Source: Candidatus Zhuqueibacterota bacterium
Lineage (GTDB): Bacteria > Zhuqueibacterota > Zhuqueibacteria > Oceanimicrobiales > Oceanimicrobiaceae
Length of the DNA stretch: 64,000 nt
Direction of reading: 5' to 3'
NCBI GenBank assembly: GCA_029261995.1
Contig: JAJDAF010000064.1
Coordinates: 208,187-272,186 of the forward strand
The translations under genes were made by a program, and so were the position numbers. Shown piece after piece: positions 24,503-33,016 of the stretch (positions are counted from its first letter, which is position 1; each line of letters begins with the position of its first letter). A model generated the notes under the pieces. It saw only the letters and a program-made list of their open reading frames with translations. It searched no databases and was not told the DNA's origin.

Positions 24503-26776
24503 TTAAACAGCCAATTCCGTGACGGCTTCCTCAATCGAACCCTGCTGGCCTCGGGTCCTGCCGTTTTCTGCAATATCGGCCAGACTCGCGATGTCTATAA
24601 TCAGGCAAACGGCGCCATCGCTGAGAATCGTGCACCCGGAAACGGCTGCGATTTTGCCAATGTACCCGGAGAGTCCTTTGATGACGACCTGTTGCTGCCC
24701 AATCAACTCATCGACGAAGATACAAAACAGGCGGTCAGCGTCCTCGACCATCATGATGATTCCATCGGACAGGGACTTGGACGTGGGTTCGACACCGAAG
24801 CATTCATGCAGCCTGACGATGGCGTACAGATGGCCACGAATGTTGATGATTTCCTGGCCATCCATCGTGTGCGTGATATCGTCCGCGTTGGCGCGAAGTG
24901 TTTCTTTGATGGAAACGAGAGGAACAATGTAACGACTGTCGCCGACTCTGATGGTCATGCCGTCGATAATGGCGAGTGTGAGCGGGATCTTCAGAATGAC
25001 TTCCGTGCACTCCCCGGGAGCGGAGATGATATCGACCTTGCCCCGGATATTTTCGATATTGCGCTTGACCACATCCATGCCAACGCCGCGCCCGGAGACA
25101 TCCGTGAGCCGGTCGGCGGTTGAGAATCCGGGCTGAAAGACGAGATGCCAGACCTCATTGTCACTCAGGTCATCGCCGTTGCTGTCTATCAGGCCGCGCT
25201 CGACGGCCTTGGCAAGAATTTTTTCGCGGTCCAGACCTCGCCCGTCATCCTTGATGGAAATCCACACTTCACCGCCGACATGTTTTGCCTCAAGCGTCAA
25301 ATGTCCAGCCTCCGGTTTGCCGAGTTTCTTGCGGTCTTTCGGCTTGCCAATGCCATGGTCGATAGAGTTTCGGATGATGTGCACCAGCGGGTCGGTGATC
25401 TGCTCGATAATCGTCTTGTCTACCTCGGTCTGCTCACCGATGATTTCCAGTTCAACTTTCTTTCCGGTTTTTTGCGTCAGGTCGCGCACGAGGCGGATCG
25501 TTCTCCGAAACACCCCGGACAGCGGAACCATTCGAATGGCAGTGGCAATGTCCTGCAGGTCGCGGGTGATCTTGTTCAGGTGACGTGAAGACCTCTCGAA
25601 ATTCTCCATGGGGGTGTCGAGATTTTTCAGATCAGGATTCTGTGCAACCATGGCTTCTGCGATGACGAGTTCACCGACCAGGTCGAGAAGGGCTTCCAGT
25701 TTTTCCACATCAACCCGGATGGATTGCCACGAGGTGTTCTCTTGCGGTGCGGCCGATTTCGGTGGCTCGGATGTCCTCTGCGCTGCGGTCATGCCTTGCT
25801 CAACGGACGGTTCCGTATTGCTTTGACCACCGTCTGTGCCACTGTCTTCAAGCTTTTTCACGCTGTCCTGCAGCAGGTTTCCAAGCCGGGTGGCTGCCGG
25901 AAGGGTCGGCTCCTGACCCTCGCTGACGAGAGCGACACCTTGCTTCAGAGAATCGAGCACTTCAAGCAGCAACGAGAATAGTTCGCCGTTGCCCTCGATT
26001 TCACCATATCGCATGCTATCCAGGACCGTTTCAGCCAGGTGGCTCAGCTTTTCAAGATCGACGTAGCTCAGAAATCCGCAGTTGCCCTTGAAACTGTGCA
26101 GCGCCCGGAACGCATCTCCAATTTGCTCCTGGTTGTGCGGTTTTTTTTCAAGCTGCAGGAAAATTTGTTCGGTTGCCGATAGCAAATCATTCGATTCGAG
26201 CACGAACTGCCGGGTCATCTCCGGGGTGATCGTCAACTTGAATTGGTCATCGATGTCATTGCCGCCCACGGTTTCCGCGATTGGTGGCTCTGGCTTTGTT
26301 TCCGGCTCGGAGTCGACTTCATTGCCTGCAACCACCTTGACTCGGACAAGCTCTTCTCCTGTGATGTTGCCAATTTTTTCGCGCAAGTTGTGGATAATGT
26401 CCTCGGCTTCATGCTCGAATCCATTTTCGGTGAAATCCGATTTAATGTTATTGAGCAATCGCCGGAGAAAATTGCAGGTGCTTGTCAGAATGTCGATGTG
26501 TTCGCTTTGCGGCGCGCCAGTGCCCTTTCTGAAGAGGTCCAATAAGGCGACTGCTGCATCCGTGACGCTGCGGACCGTGTGCAAGTGCAGAAATCCTGCG
26601 CCGCCTCCCAGCGAATGGAAAAGCCGGAAACTGGTGTTGAGGGCTTCGATGTCTGTTTCACCAGACTCGATAGAGTTGGCCACCCGCTCAGTCAACAGGA
26701 GCTCCGACTCATCCAGAAGTTCGTTGCCCTCTTCGACGAACGATAACAACAAGTCTTGTTCTTCAGCGTCTGCCAT
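24503..26776 (-). CDS. cheA: Chemotaxis histidine kinase CheA with two Hpt domains
   Basis: 757 residues from ATG 26776. A GTG 14 codons upstream is possible but lacks support. Order: Hpt1 (His54 in LFHSLGGGAGFL), Hpt2 (His227 in ALHSFKGNCGFL), a linker (310-350) in place of a P2 domain, the dimerisation helix pair (about 355-420), a HATPase domain (N-box Asn470 in HIIRNSIDHG; G1 DDGRGLD at 510-516; G2 GRGVGMDVV) and a C-terminal CheW domain (about 605-740). Hpt1 has Gly where most have Lys after the His, so it may be less active. It is the first gene of the che operon. Confidence 0.95.
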   Translation of the reverse strand: MADAEEQDLLLSFVEEGNELLDESELLLTERVANSIESGETDIEALNTSFRLFHSLGGGAGFLHLHTVRSVTDAAVALLDLFRKGTGAPQSEHIDILTSTCNFLRRLLNNIKSDFTENGFEHEAEDIIHNLREKIGNITGEELVRVKVVAGNEVDSEPETKPEPPIAETVGGNDIDDQFKLTITPEMTRQFVLESNDLLSATEQIFLQLEKKPHNQEQIGDAFRALHSFKGNCGFLSYVDLEKLSHLAETVLDSMRYGEIEGNGELFSLLLEVLDSLKQGVALVSEGQEPTLPAATRLGNLLQDSVKKLEDSGTDGGQSNTEPSVEQGMTAAQRTSEPPKSAAPQENTSWQSIRVDVEKLEALLDLVGELVIAEAMVAQNPDLKNLDTPMENFERSSRHLNKITRDLQDIATAIRMVPLSGVFRRTIRLVRDLTQKTGKKVELEIIGEQTEVDKTIIEQITDPLVHIIRNSIDHGIGKPKDRKKLGKPEAGHLTLEAKHVGGEVWISIKDDGRGLDREKILAKAVERGLIDSNGDDLSDNEVWHLVFQPGFSTADRLTDVSGRGVGMDVVKRNIENIRGKVDIISAPGECTEVILKIPLTLAIIDGMTIRVGDSRYIVPLVSIKETLRANADDITHTMDGQEIINIRGHLYAIVRLHECFGVEPTSKSLSDGIIMMVEDADRLFCIFVDELIGQQQVVIKGLSGYIGKIAAVSGCTILSDGAVCLIIDIASLADIAENGRTRGQQGSIEEAVTELAV

Positions 26777-27149
26777 GCGAATCCATGATATAATGTGGAG
26801 AATGAGCCTTGAACTCACTGTGTTGAAGTTTCGAAAGCACCTTGTGTCTCTGCGGAGTGACTTGTTTTGCTGGAGTTACATCGTCACAGGCCCAGCGCAA
26901 CTTTAGCGGTGCTCATTGACCAAGAAGTCCCTGTTTCTGTGCCTGCACGCAGCCCGGATCCGATCAAAAGTCTTAAAGTGAGAGGTTCAGCCGCCGATGT
27001 TATCTAGGTGCTCAAGATAATCGGTTTACTGTGCTTACTTCCATCAATCTCGACAAGATGTTGACGATTGAAAACAAGCGGACACACGAAACGCACAGGT
27101 AATGACATGTTAACGTCTATCCTCGTCGATGATTCCGAGGCGAGCGAAT
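26777..27149. other. Divergent intergenic region between cheA and the receiver gene
   Basis: This 373-base region must hold the che promoter (- strand) and the promoter for the + strand receiver genes. I see no convincing -35/-10 pair for either. TTGACG at 27061-27066 is the best -35 candidate on the + strand but lacks a matching -10. Apart from the micro-ORF at 27107, nothing else is visible. Confidence 0.45.
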
Positions 27150-27172
27150 ATGAAGATACTGACAGTCGATGA
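27107..27172 (+). CDS. Micro-ORF of 21 codons overlapping the receiver gene start
   Basis: ATG at 27107 with AGGT just upstream opens a frame that ends at TGA 27170-27172, inside the receiver gene (start 27150). Its first residues, MLTSILVDDSEASEY, resemble the first strand of a receiver domain (hydrophobics followed by an Asp pair) and then lose the match. It may be a translated leader that couples to the receiver gene, or the remains of another receiver. It may also be chance. Confidence 0.3.
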   Translation: MLTSILVDDSEASEYEDTDSR

Positions 27173-27515
27173 CACAGCGACCGTCAGAGCCATGGTCCTG
27201 AATATTCTTGAGCCAGAGGGCTTCGACATTCAGGAGGCCGCCAATGGTCAGGATGCACTGCGTGTGATCAAAGGATCCTCGGACTTTGATGTGATCCTTG
27301 TGGATTGGCTGATGCCTGAGATGGGCGGTCTGATTTTCCTGACCGAAGTTCGGCAGAAGAATCTCGCACCCGGTGTGAAAATCATCATGCTGACAGCGCT
27401 GAACAGGATGGCGAATATCCTCGGGGCCATGGATGCGGGAGCAGACGAGTACCTCACGAAACCGTTTACCCACGACCTTGTTCTGGAAAGAATCCAGACG
27501 ATTGTCAACGCCTAA
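27150..27515 (+). CDS. Stand-alone receiver (CheY-like) protein
   Basis: 121 residues from ATG 27150, preceded by GAGG at 9 bases. An in-frame ATG at 27129 would add seven poorly conserved residues. Acid pair Asp7/Asp8, phosphoacceptor Asp52 (VDWLMPEMGG), Thr82 and Lys104 (LTKPF) are present. It is followed by a small membrane protein and a receiver-kinase fusion, so it may relay signals within that set or from the CheA encoded divergently. CheY-like by sequence; its partner is unknown. Confidence 0.85.
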   Translation: MKILTVDDTATVRAMVLNILEPEGFDIQEAANGQDALRVIKGSSDFDVILVDWLMPEMGGLIFLTEVRQKNLAPGVKIIMLTALNRMANILGAMDAGADEYLTKPFTHDLVLERIQTIVNA

Positions 27516-27622
27516 CGGGAGCAGTGGCCTATCCCCTGGACCAAAGCAAACGATACCTCATTGAAAGTCATCTATCGACAGTCTGACACGGGAAATCCGA
27601 GCTTGAAACTGGAAAATAAGAG

Positions 27623-27859
27623 ATGACCATGACTGGCAAGACCTTGACCGCCAGCCGGTTCAAGGAAAATCGGCTTCTCCGATTCTACAAAAATTATCTG
27701 CTGGACAGCATCCTGATGGTCAAGAACCACGGGTTCCGCGGGTTGCAGCGTCGCCGAGGTTGGAAATATCTGTTGGTTATCGTGCTCTACTATCTGGTCC
27801 GCGACACCGTGCTCTATATTATTGTTCCTTTTTTCATCGCCAAAAGCCTCATGGATTAA
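27623..27859 (+). CDS. Small membrane protein of unknown function
   Basis: 78 residues. The first 45 are basic and polar (many Arg and Lys; FRGLQRRRGW), then one hydrophobic span (about 49-70: LLVIVLYYLVRDTVLYIIV) near the C-terminus. It is likely a tail-anchored or single-span inner-membrane protein with a positive cytosolic face. AAATAAGAG lies upstream, and a second ATG is two codons in. It sits between two receiver genes in the same direction, with 16 bases to the next start. I do not recognise the family. Confidence 0.55.
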   Translation: MTMTGKTLTASRFKENRLLRFYKNYLLDSILMVKNHGFRGLQRRRGWKYLLVIVLYYLVRDTVLYIIVPFFIAKSLMD

Positions 27860-27875
27860 ATCGGATTTCGGCAAG

Positions 27876-28772
27876 GTGAGCGTTTCTCAGAATGTTCTGG
27901 TCGTCGATGGTCAACGTGGCATCAGGTCAACGATCGAGACGATGCTCAATCAGTTGCAGCACACGGTCCACCTTGCTAAAAGTGGCAAGCAGGCTCTCCA
28001 CATCATGGGGCGCCGTTCCGACATCGATCTCGTTCTCTGCGATCTCCATATGGAAAAGATGAGCGGGCTGGATGTGATCGGAGCGTGCTCGGAAATTTCG
28101 CCCAATTTGCCCGTGATATTGATGTCCGCGCAGTCCCGAGATGCGAGCCTTGGTGAAAGTCTCAGACTTGGCGCGGTGGACTATTTGATGAAGCCGTTTG
28201 GGATAGCTGAGTTGGAGCAGGTTATTGCAAGAATTGACCAGACAACGGCCGAGGCGGCGCAGCGCCTGCAAAATATTGGTCCGGAGAGCAATCTTGAGAT
28301 GTCGTTTCACTCTACCTCGCGCCAGCTTTCGGTACGCCGGTTGCAAGCGGTGGTGAAGTACTCGCTTCAGTTGTACACGCGCATGCCTGAGGACGATCTG
28401 CTGAACATCTCCCTCGCTCTGGAGGAGGCTGTTCTCAACGCTCATGAGCATGGCAATCTTGAGTTGGATTCGGTGTGGAAAGAAGAGTATGTCCACGATT
28501 TTGAAACAACCCTTTTTGACGCAATCCGGAAAGAGCGTCTCGACCATGCCGAATACGCGGATCGCATACTCGATGTTCACCTGAAGTTGCGGCCGGACAG
28601 CGTAACCGTGACGGTCGAAGATGGCGGAAAGGGATATCTGGCCGGGGTAGTTCGTGGCAATACTGAGCTTAAGCCGCATGGCATGGGGCTTATCATCATA
28701 ACCCATCTGATGGACGCCGTGCATTTTGACAAAGGAGGAGCCAGCATCACTTTCAACAAGAAGATTTCTTGA
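27876..28772 (+). CDS. Receiver domain fused to an RsbW/SpoIIAB-like HATPase
   Basis: 298 residues from GTG 27876. A TTG at 27822 inside the upstream gene is an alternative. The receiver domain (1-120) has phosphoacceptor Asp56 (LVLCDLHM) and Lys106 (LMKPF), but only one of the usual acid pair (VVDGQ). A HATPase_c domain of the serine-kinase/anti-sigma type follows (about 145-295): N-box ISLALEEAVLNAHEHGN (Asn188), G1 VEDGGKGY (Asp249), G2 HGMGLIII. About 45 extra residues separate the N-box and G1. It probably controls an anti-anti-sigma partner, but none is in the window. Confidence 0.8.
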   Translation: MSVSQNVLVVDGQRGIRSTIETMLNQLQHTVHLAKSGKQALHIMGRRSDIDLVLCDLHMEKMSGLDVIGACSEISPNLPVILMSAQSRDASLGESLRLGAVDYLMKPFGIAELEQVIARIDQTTAEAAQRLQNIGPESNLEMSFHSTSRQLSVRRLQAVVKYSLQLYTRMPEDDLLNISLALEEAVLNAHEHGNLELDSVWKEEYVHDFETTLFDAIRKERLDHAEYADRILDVHLKLRPDSVTVTVEDGGKGYLAGVVRGNTELKPHGMGLIIITHLMDAVHFDKGGASITFNKKIS

Positions 28773-28995
28773 TGAGAACGGAGATTGCGGGCCCGACGTT
28801 GATTCTCGGACCGTGTCGAACTCATTAACAATCATGAGCCGAGTTCATTGGCGCTCTCGTCAGAAAAACCTGCATGAGTTGGCCTCAAATTCGCCAGTCA
28901 CCGCCTGAGTTTCTCCTGAGTGACCCATGATTTCCGTTGCTTTTCTAGGCCTTGCTGCTATATTTGCAGTCATTCTCATCGAGGAGGAAATTGTC

Positions 28996-30306
28996 ATGCT
29001 CTACAAGCAAACCTGCTTTGTTATCGTCATGTTTGGGCTTTGTGGCCTGTGTGGAATGAATCTGGTCGCCGGTACGCCGGATACCTTGTTTGGCAAGGTT
29101 GTCAAGGAGATTCATATCAGTGGCGTTCGTTTCACGGACACCGAAATTATTACACGCGAATTGGCGACACGGGTTGGGCAGCCCTATTTGAAAGTGAACG
29201 CCGAAAAGGACTTGAGCTGTCTTGACAGGCTCGACCTATTCAGCGACATCAAAATAGTTTCCAGGGAGGATGATGGCGCTGTTGTGCTGGATATCCGAGT
29301 CAGGGAGATATTTCCATATCTGCCGTTTTTAAGTTATGAAGTGACGGACGAAAATGGTTTCGCGGCCGGCCCCGGATTGCAATCGGTCAATCTGTTTCGG
29401 CGCGACATCTTTCTGACCGGGACGGCGCGTTTCGGCGGCGCAACAAACATCAATCTCTATTTGGCAAATCCGTGGGTAGCGGGCGACCATTTTGCTTATG
29501 AGTTCTCCTTCTTTCATCGCGAACGGTTTAATGAGTTAGATAAGTTCAACGAGAACGCCAACGAGGTCTATCTCACCTTGAGCAGCTATCTTGGCGAGCG
29601 TGGCAGAGTCGGCGGCAGGTTCATCTATCAGTCTATCGAGAGCGATTCATCGGGCCGCACACTGGCGTCGGATTATCACGACGTTGCGCCGACCATCGGC
29701 CTGTTCCTTGGCTATGATAGTCGCGATTTGTGGTCCGACCCGCATACGGGCTGGCTAAATGAGATCGAGCTTGCCAAGACTGGCGGTTTTCTGGGCGCGC
29801 AAAGTGATTTCTGGCGGCTGAATTTAGACGTGCGCCGCTACCTGCCGGTTATGCGACGTCACACTCTCGCCCTTTTCTCTTTGATGACACTCACCTCCGG
29901 CGCCGTGGGAGATGACCTTGCAGCGTGGCAGGATTTCAGCATAGGGGGAACCAATAGTGTGCGCGGCTGGGAGCTGGATTCAAGACGCGGCAAGAACCAG
30001 TTTATTAACACAGCCGAGTATCGCATCACCCTGGTGGAGCCGAAAGTCCTCAGCCCGATCGGCGGCCTCAGCCTGGATGTCGGTCTGCAGTTGGCCTTTT
30101 TCGGCGATGTCGCGGTTGCCTGGAATACTAGCGACGAGTTCAAGAAACAGAATGCCATCGGCGGTTACGGGGTTGGCCTGCGCCTTCTGGTGCCATTCGT
30201 GAATATGTTTCGTTTTGATTTCGCAAAGGGAGAAGCCGGAAGCAGTTTCAAGGTTCACATTGGCTCGTTTGCCAAGCCGGTCGCGCAGCGCTTCCGGGTG
30301 CGCTAA
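28996..30306 (+). CDS. Omp85-family outer-membrane protein (BamA/TamA-like, one POTRA)
   Basis: 436 residues from ATG 28996, which has a strong SD (GAGGAGGAAA). The frame is open 23 codons further up without one. Signal peptide (about 1-26), a single POTRA-like domain (VKEIHISGVRFTDTEIITREL to about residue 105), then a 16-strand-type barrel. The conserved loop-6 motif reads GGTNSVRGW, where RGY or RGF is usual. One POTRA and short length fit neither BamA nor TamA, so it is an accessory Omp85 protein. It stands alone. Confidence 0.82.
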   Translation: MLYKQTCFVIVMFGLCGLCGMNLVAGTPDTLFGKVVKEIHISGVRFTDTEIITRELATRVGQPYLKVNAEKDLSCLDRLDLFSDIKIVSREDDGAVVLDIRVREIFPYLPFLSYEVTDENGFAAGPGLQSVNLFRRDIFLTGTARFGGATNINLYLANPWVAGDHFAYEFSFFHRERFNELDKFNENANEVYLTLSSYLGERGRVGGRFIYQSIESDSSGRTLASDYHDVAPTIGLFLGYDSRDLWSDPHTGWLNEIELAKTGGFLGAQSDFWRLNLDVRRYLPVMRRHTLALFSLMTLTSGAVGDDLAAWQDFSIGGTNSVRGWELDSRRGKNQFINTAEYRITLVEPKVLSPIGGLSLDVGLQLAFFGDVAVAWNTSDEFKKQNAIGGYGVGLRLLVPFVNMFRFDFAKGEAGSSFKVHIGSFAKPVAQRFRVR

Positions 30307-30539
30307 CCGGCCCGTGGCCACGGCCATGGAGATTCGCTGCTGCCAGGCTTGTGTGGCATGTACTTTGCTAAGATTTCGTTTGGAGTGATTAGATTTGGTT
30401 TTGGCGGTGGGACTTGTTGAGTGGCGATTCTGGCTACGGGACCGTCATTTTTTCCGACCAACCTGAAACCATCCCTAACCACCTTCCGTAATCCGTATAA
30501 AATGAATGTAGGGTAGCAAATAAAGAGGAGTCCAACATA

Positions 30540-31310
30540 ATGTTTGCAAGCAACAAAGGAGCCTTTCGTGCCCTGGGCCTGGCCACTCATCAGAAGGAAA
30601 GCAAATTGAATGCAGAGACCCGAGCGTTCTTTTCGAAACATGTGGCGGCACAGCAACCCGTTATTGGCAAAACGCCATCTGCGAATCTGAAGTTGTCATA
30701 CCGCAAAGTCCTGGAACTGTCAGCGGTTGCAACCCTGGTGTTTCTGACCGCTGCTGCACAACTGGGCAAGCAGGTGTCTTTCGACGCGACGGCGGTCGAG
30801 AAAGTTGATATTCAGATTGAGGTCGCTGACATTCCTCAGACCGAGCAGATTCACAGGCCACCGCCGCCGCCCAAGCCCAGTGTTCCGCTCCCATCTGAGT
30901 CCGAAGACATCCCGGAAGATTTGACCATCGCCTCGACGGATATCGATTTCTCCGACCTTCCCGATGCACCAGCACCGCCCGAAGACGATGGCGATGTTCC
31001 CATCTTCATTGCTTACGACGAGGCTCCGAAAATCGTTGGAGGCATGGCGGCGCTGAGTAAGAAACTGCGCTATCCTCGCATCGCCCAGGCTTCAGGAGTT
31101 GAAGGTGTCGTTTTTGTGAAGGTTCTTGTCGGCATCGACGGCGTGACGGAGCGTGCCGAGATTATCAAAGCCACCCCGGCCAATATGGGGTTTGAAGAGT
31201 CGGCAAAAACGGCTCTGTCCAAAGTCCGTTGGCATCCTGCGAAGCAGCGCGAGCGCAATATCCGGGTGTGGGTTTCGATTCCGGTCCAGTTCAAACTGGT
31301 CAGCTCTTGA
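30540..31310 (+). CDS. TonB-family energy transducer (copy 2)
   Basis: 256 residues. The N-terminus is about 45 residues longer than in the copy at 1229. The membrane span (about 60-76), Pro-rich linker (PPPPPKPSVPLP) and C-terminal TonB domain (about 160-254, from GGMAALSKKLRYPRIA to WVSIPVQFKL) follow in the same order. SD GAGGAG lies 8 bases before the ATG. It ends at a strong terminator and has no exbBD neighbours, so it is a single-gene unit. Confidence 0.88.
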   Translation: MFASNKGAFRALGLATHQKESKLNAETRAFFSKHVAAQQPVIGKTPSANLKLSYRKVLELSAVATLVFLTAAAQLGKQVSFDATAVEKVDIQIEVADIPQTEQIHRPPPPPKPSVPLPSESEDIPEDLTIASTDIDFSDLPDAPAPPEDDGDVPIFIAYDEAPKIVGGMAALSKKLRYPRIAQASGVEGVVFVKVLVGIDGVTERAEIIKATPANMGFEESAKTALSKVRWHPAKQRERNIRVWVSIPVQFKLVSS

Positions 31311-31330
31311 TTGTACGGTTCAGTTCTTTG

Positions 31331-31362
31331 TGCCCACGGCAAACGCCGTGGGCATTTTTTTT
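31331..31362 (+). terminator. Strong Rho-independent terminator after tonB copy 2
   Basis: TGCCCACGGC (31331-31340), loop AAAC, GCCGTGGGCA (31345-31354), followed at once by eight T (31355-31362). This is a textbook intrinsic terminator. Confidence 0.93.
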
Positions 31363-31476
31363 GCCCGAAACTCAGCCGTGAAGAATATGCACGGCGTGTC
31401 AGCGTTGATTTTGCGTCCAGGATTTCTTATCATTGCCAGTCGGGTTTCAGGATAGTCAAACCAGCAGGTGATTTGC

Positions 31477-32724
31477 ATGAATGTTATGGTTTTTGGATCA
31501 GGATCCAGCACTCAGGGAGTGTTGCACGCTTTGAGAGAGCACGGGGCAAATGTCTGTACATACCTCACGGGCCATGCCGGCGCTTACAGCCCGGGCCTCG
31601 AAGGAAAGGTCTATCCCGCCAGTGAATATTCGAACCCATGTGCTCTGCTGCAGGATGTGAAGGTCGATTTTATTATCCCGATGTCGATCGATTGGGCCCT
31701 CGCGGAATGGGCCGATGAGTTGCTGTCATTGAATATACCAATTCTGGCGCCGGCAGGAAAAGGCATGCTGATTGAACGCGACCGGGATTTCGCCAGGCGG
31801 CTTTGCAAACAATACGGCGTTCCGTTCCCGAAATCGTTCGTTGCTCAAAACCGATTGCAGGCCGAGCAGATTCTGAAGGAGCATCCTGCGGCCTATGTCA
31901 TCAAGAATCCGCTGTGTTCACCGTCGAGTCCGGTGCACACGGTTCTAAGCGAGACGGTTGATGACACACACAGTTGGCTCAGGCAGGTGAACTATGAAGA
32001 GGGCATCTTCATGCAGGAATACATGGGACGGCGTGAAGCCGGGCATATTGCTTTTGTCTCCGGCGGCGAAATTTATTCTCTGATAACCAATCAGGAGTAC
32101 AAACGGGCGTTCGATGGCAACATGGGGGGCATCGTGGGCGCGCCTCTCGGCGGAATTGTCGAGCAGGATCCGCAGGACAAATATGGGCTGGCCCGCGCCC
32201 TGCTGCAGCCATTGCTGCCCTGGTTCAAAGAAGTTGATTATCGCGGACCCGTCCAGGTGACCGCAATTCAACGCAATGACGCCTGGGTCGTGCTTGAATA
32301 CAATGTCCGGATCGGTGTGACCTGTGGCCCCATCATCCTGCGAATGCTGGCGGACCCAATCGGCGTGCTTGATGCTATCGTCCATGGCCGGAAAGCGGCT
32401 GTCGAGTTCAACCCTGAAATGCGCTTTGGTTGTTCGCTGACCCTTGCGGGTTACGGTTATCCCTACGGCCAAGTCGAAGGCCCGGGTTTCCCCGTACGCG
32501 TTGAGGCCGAGCCCGACTGCCATGTCTGGTGGAATCACGTAGCACTTGACCCACAGGGTAAGCTGGTGACCGCCGGACAGAGAATTGTGGACTTCGTGGC
32601 GATTGAACCTACGTTAGAGGCTGCAATAGACAAAGTTTATAAGAACATCGGGAAGGTCAGATGCGCCAACAGTTACTATCGCACCGATATCGGCAAGAGC
32701 TTGTGGCCTCCGGGTTCGGAGTGA
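31477..32724 (+). CDS. PurD-like ATP-grasp enzyme of unknown substrate
   Basis: 415 residues from ATG 31477 (AGCAGGTG upstream; a GTG three codons earlier is possible). Layout matches phosphoribosylamine-glycine ligase: an N-terminal Rossmann-like part (MVFGSGSSTQG), the ATP-grasp core (IERDRDFARRLCKQYGVPFPKSF, YVIKNP, FMQEYMGRREAG) and a C-terminal part with VLEYNVRIG (around 280). Where true PurD has the RFGDPE signature, this protein reads RIGVTCGP, so it is probably not the purine enzyme. It should join a carboxylate to an amine. The next gene is a DegT-family protein 292 bases away. Substrates unknown. Confidence 0.75.
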   Translation: MNVMVFGSGSSTQGVLHALREHGANVCTYLTGHAGAYSPGLEGKVYPASEYSNPCALLQDVKVDFIIPMSIDWALAEWADELLSLNIPILAPAGKGMLIERDRDFARRLCKQYGVPFPKSFVAQNRLQAEQILKEHPAAYVIKNPLCSPSSPVHTVLSETVDDTHSWLRQVNYEEGIFMQEYMGRREAGHIAFVSGGEIYSLITNQEYKRAFDGNMGGIVGAPLGGIVEQDPQDKYGLARALLQPLLPWFKEVDYRGPVQVTAIQRNDAWVVLEYNVRIGVTCGPIILRMLADPIGVLDAIVHGRKAAVEFNPEMRFGCSLTLAGYGYPYGQVEGPGFPVRVEAEPDCHVWWNHVALDPQGKLVTAGQRIVDFVAIEPTLEAAIDKVYKNIGKVRCANSYYRTDIGKSLWPPGSE

Positions 32725-33016
32725 CATCAAAGCTATCTCGCGCGCCAATCATTTCATCCTTAGCCTTCGTTTTTCCTCCCCGCACTATTCTGTTTTTGCC
32801 TCAACCGGTTTAAGTTAGGCCGGCTTGGCGACCAACGAATCCACGCTATCAACCGCGATCACAAGCACCAAGCTGAAGAACTAACCGCAGGCATTTGTTT
32901 CGCGACAAACATATGCTAAAGTTATTGTCCGCACTAGCCGAAATAACTATTTCCTGGAAAGTGCGAGTGCAGTAGGATTCCTCGTTTCCGCTACCGATAG
33001 CAGCAAGGAGATTTCT

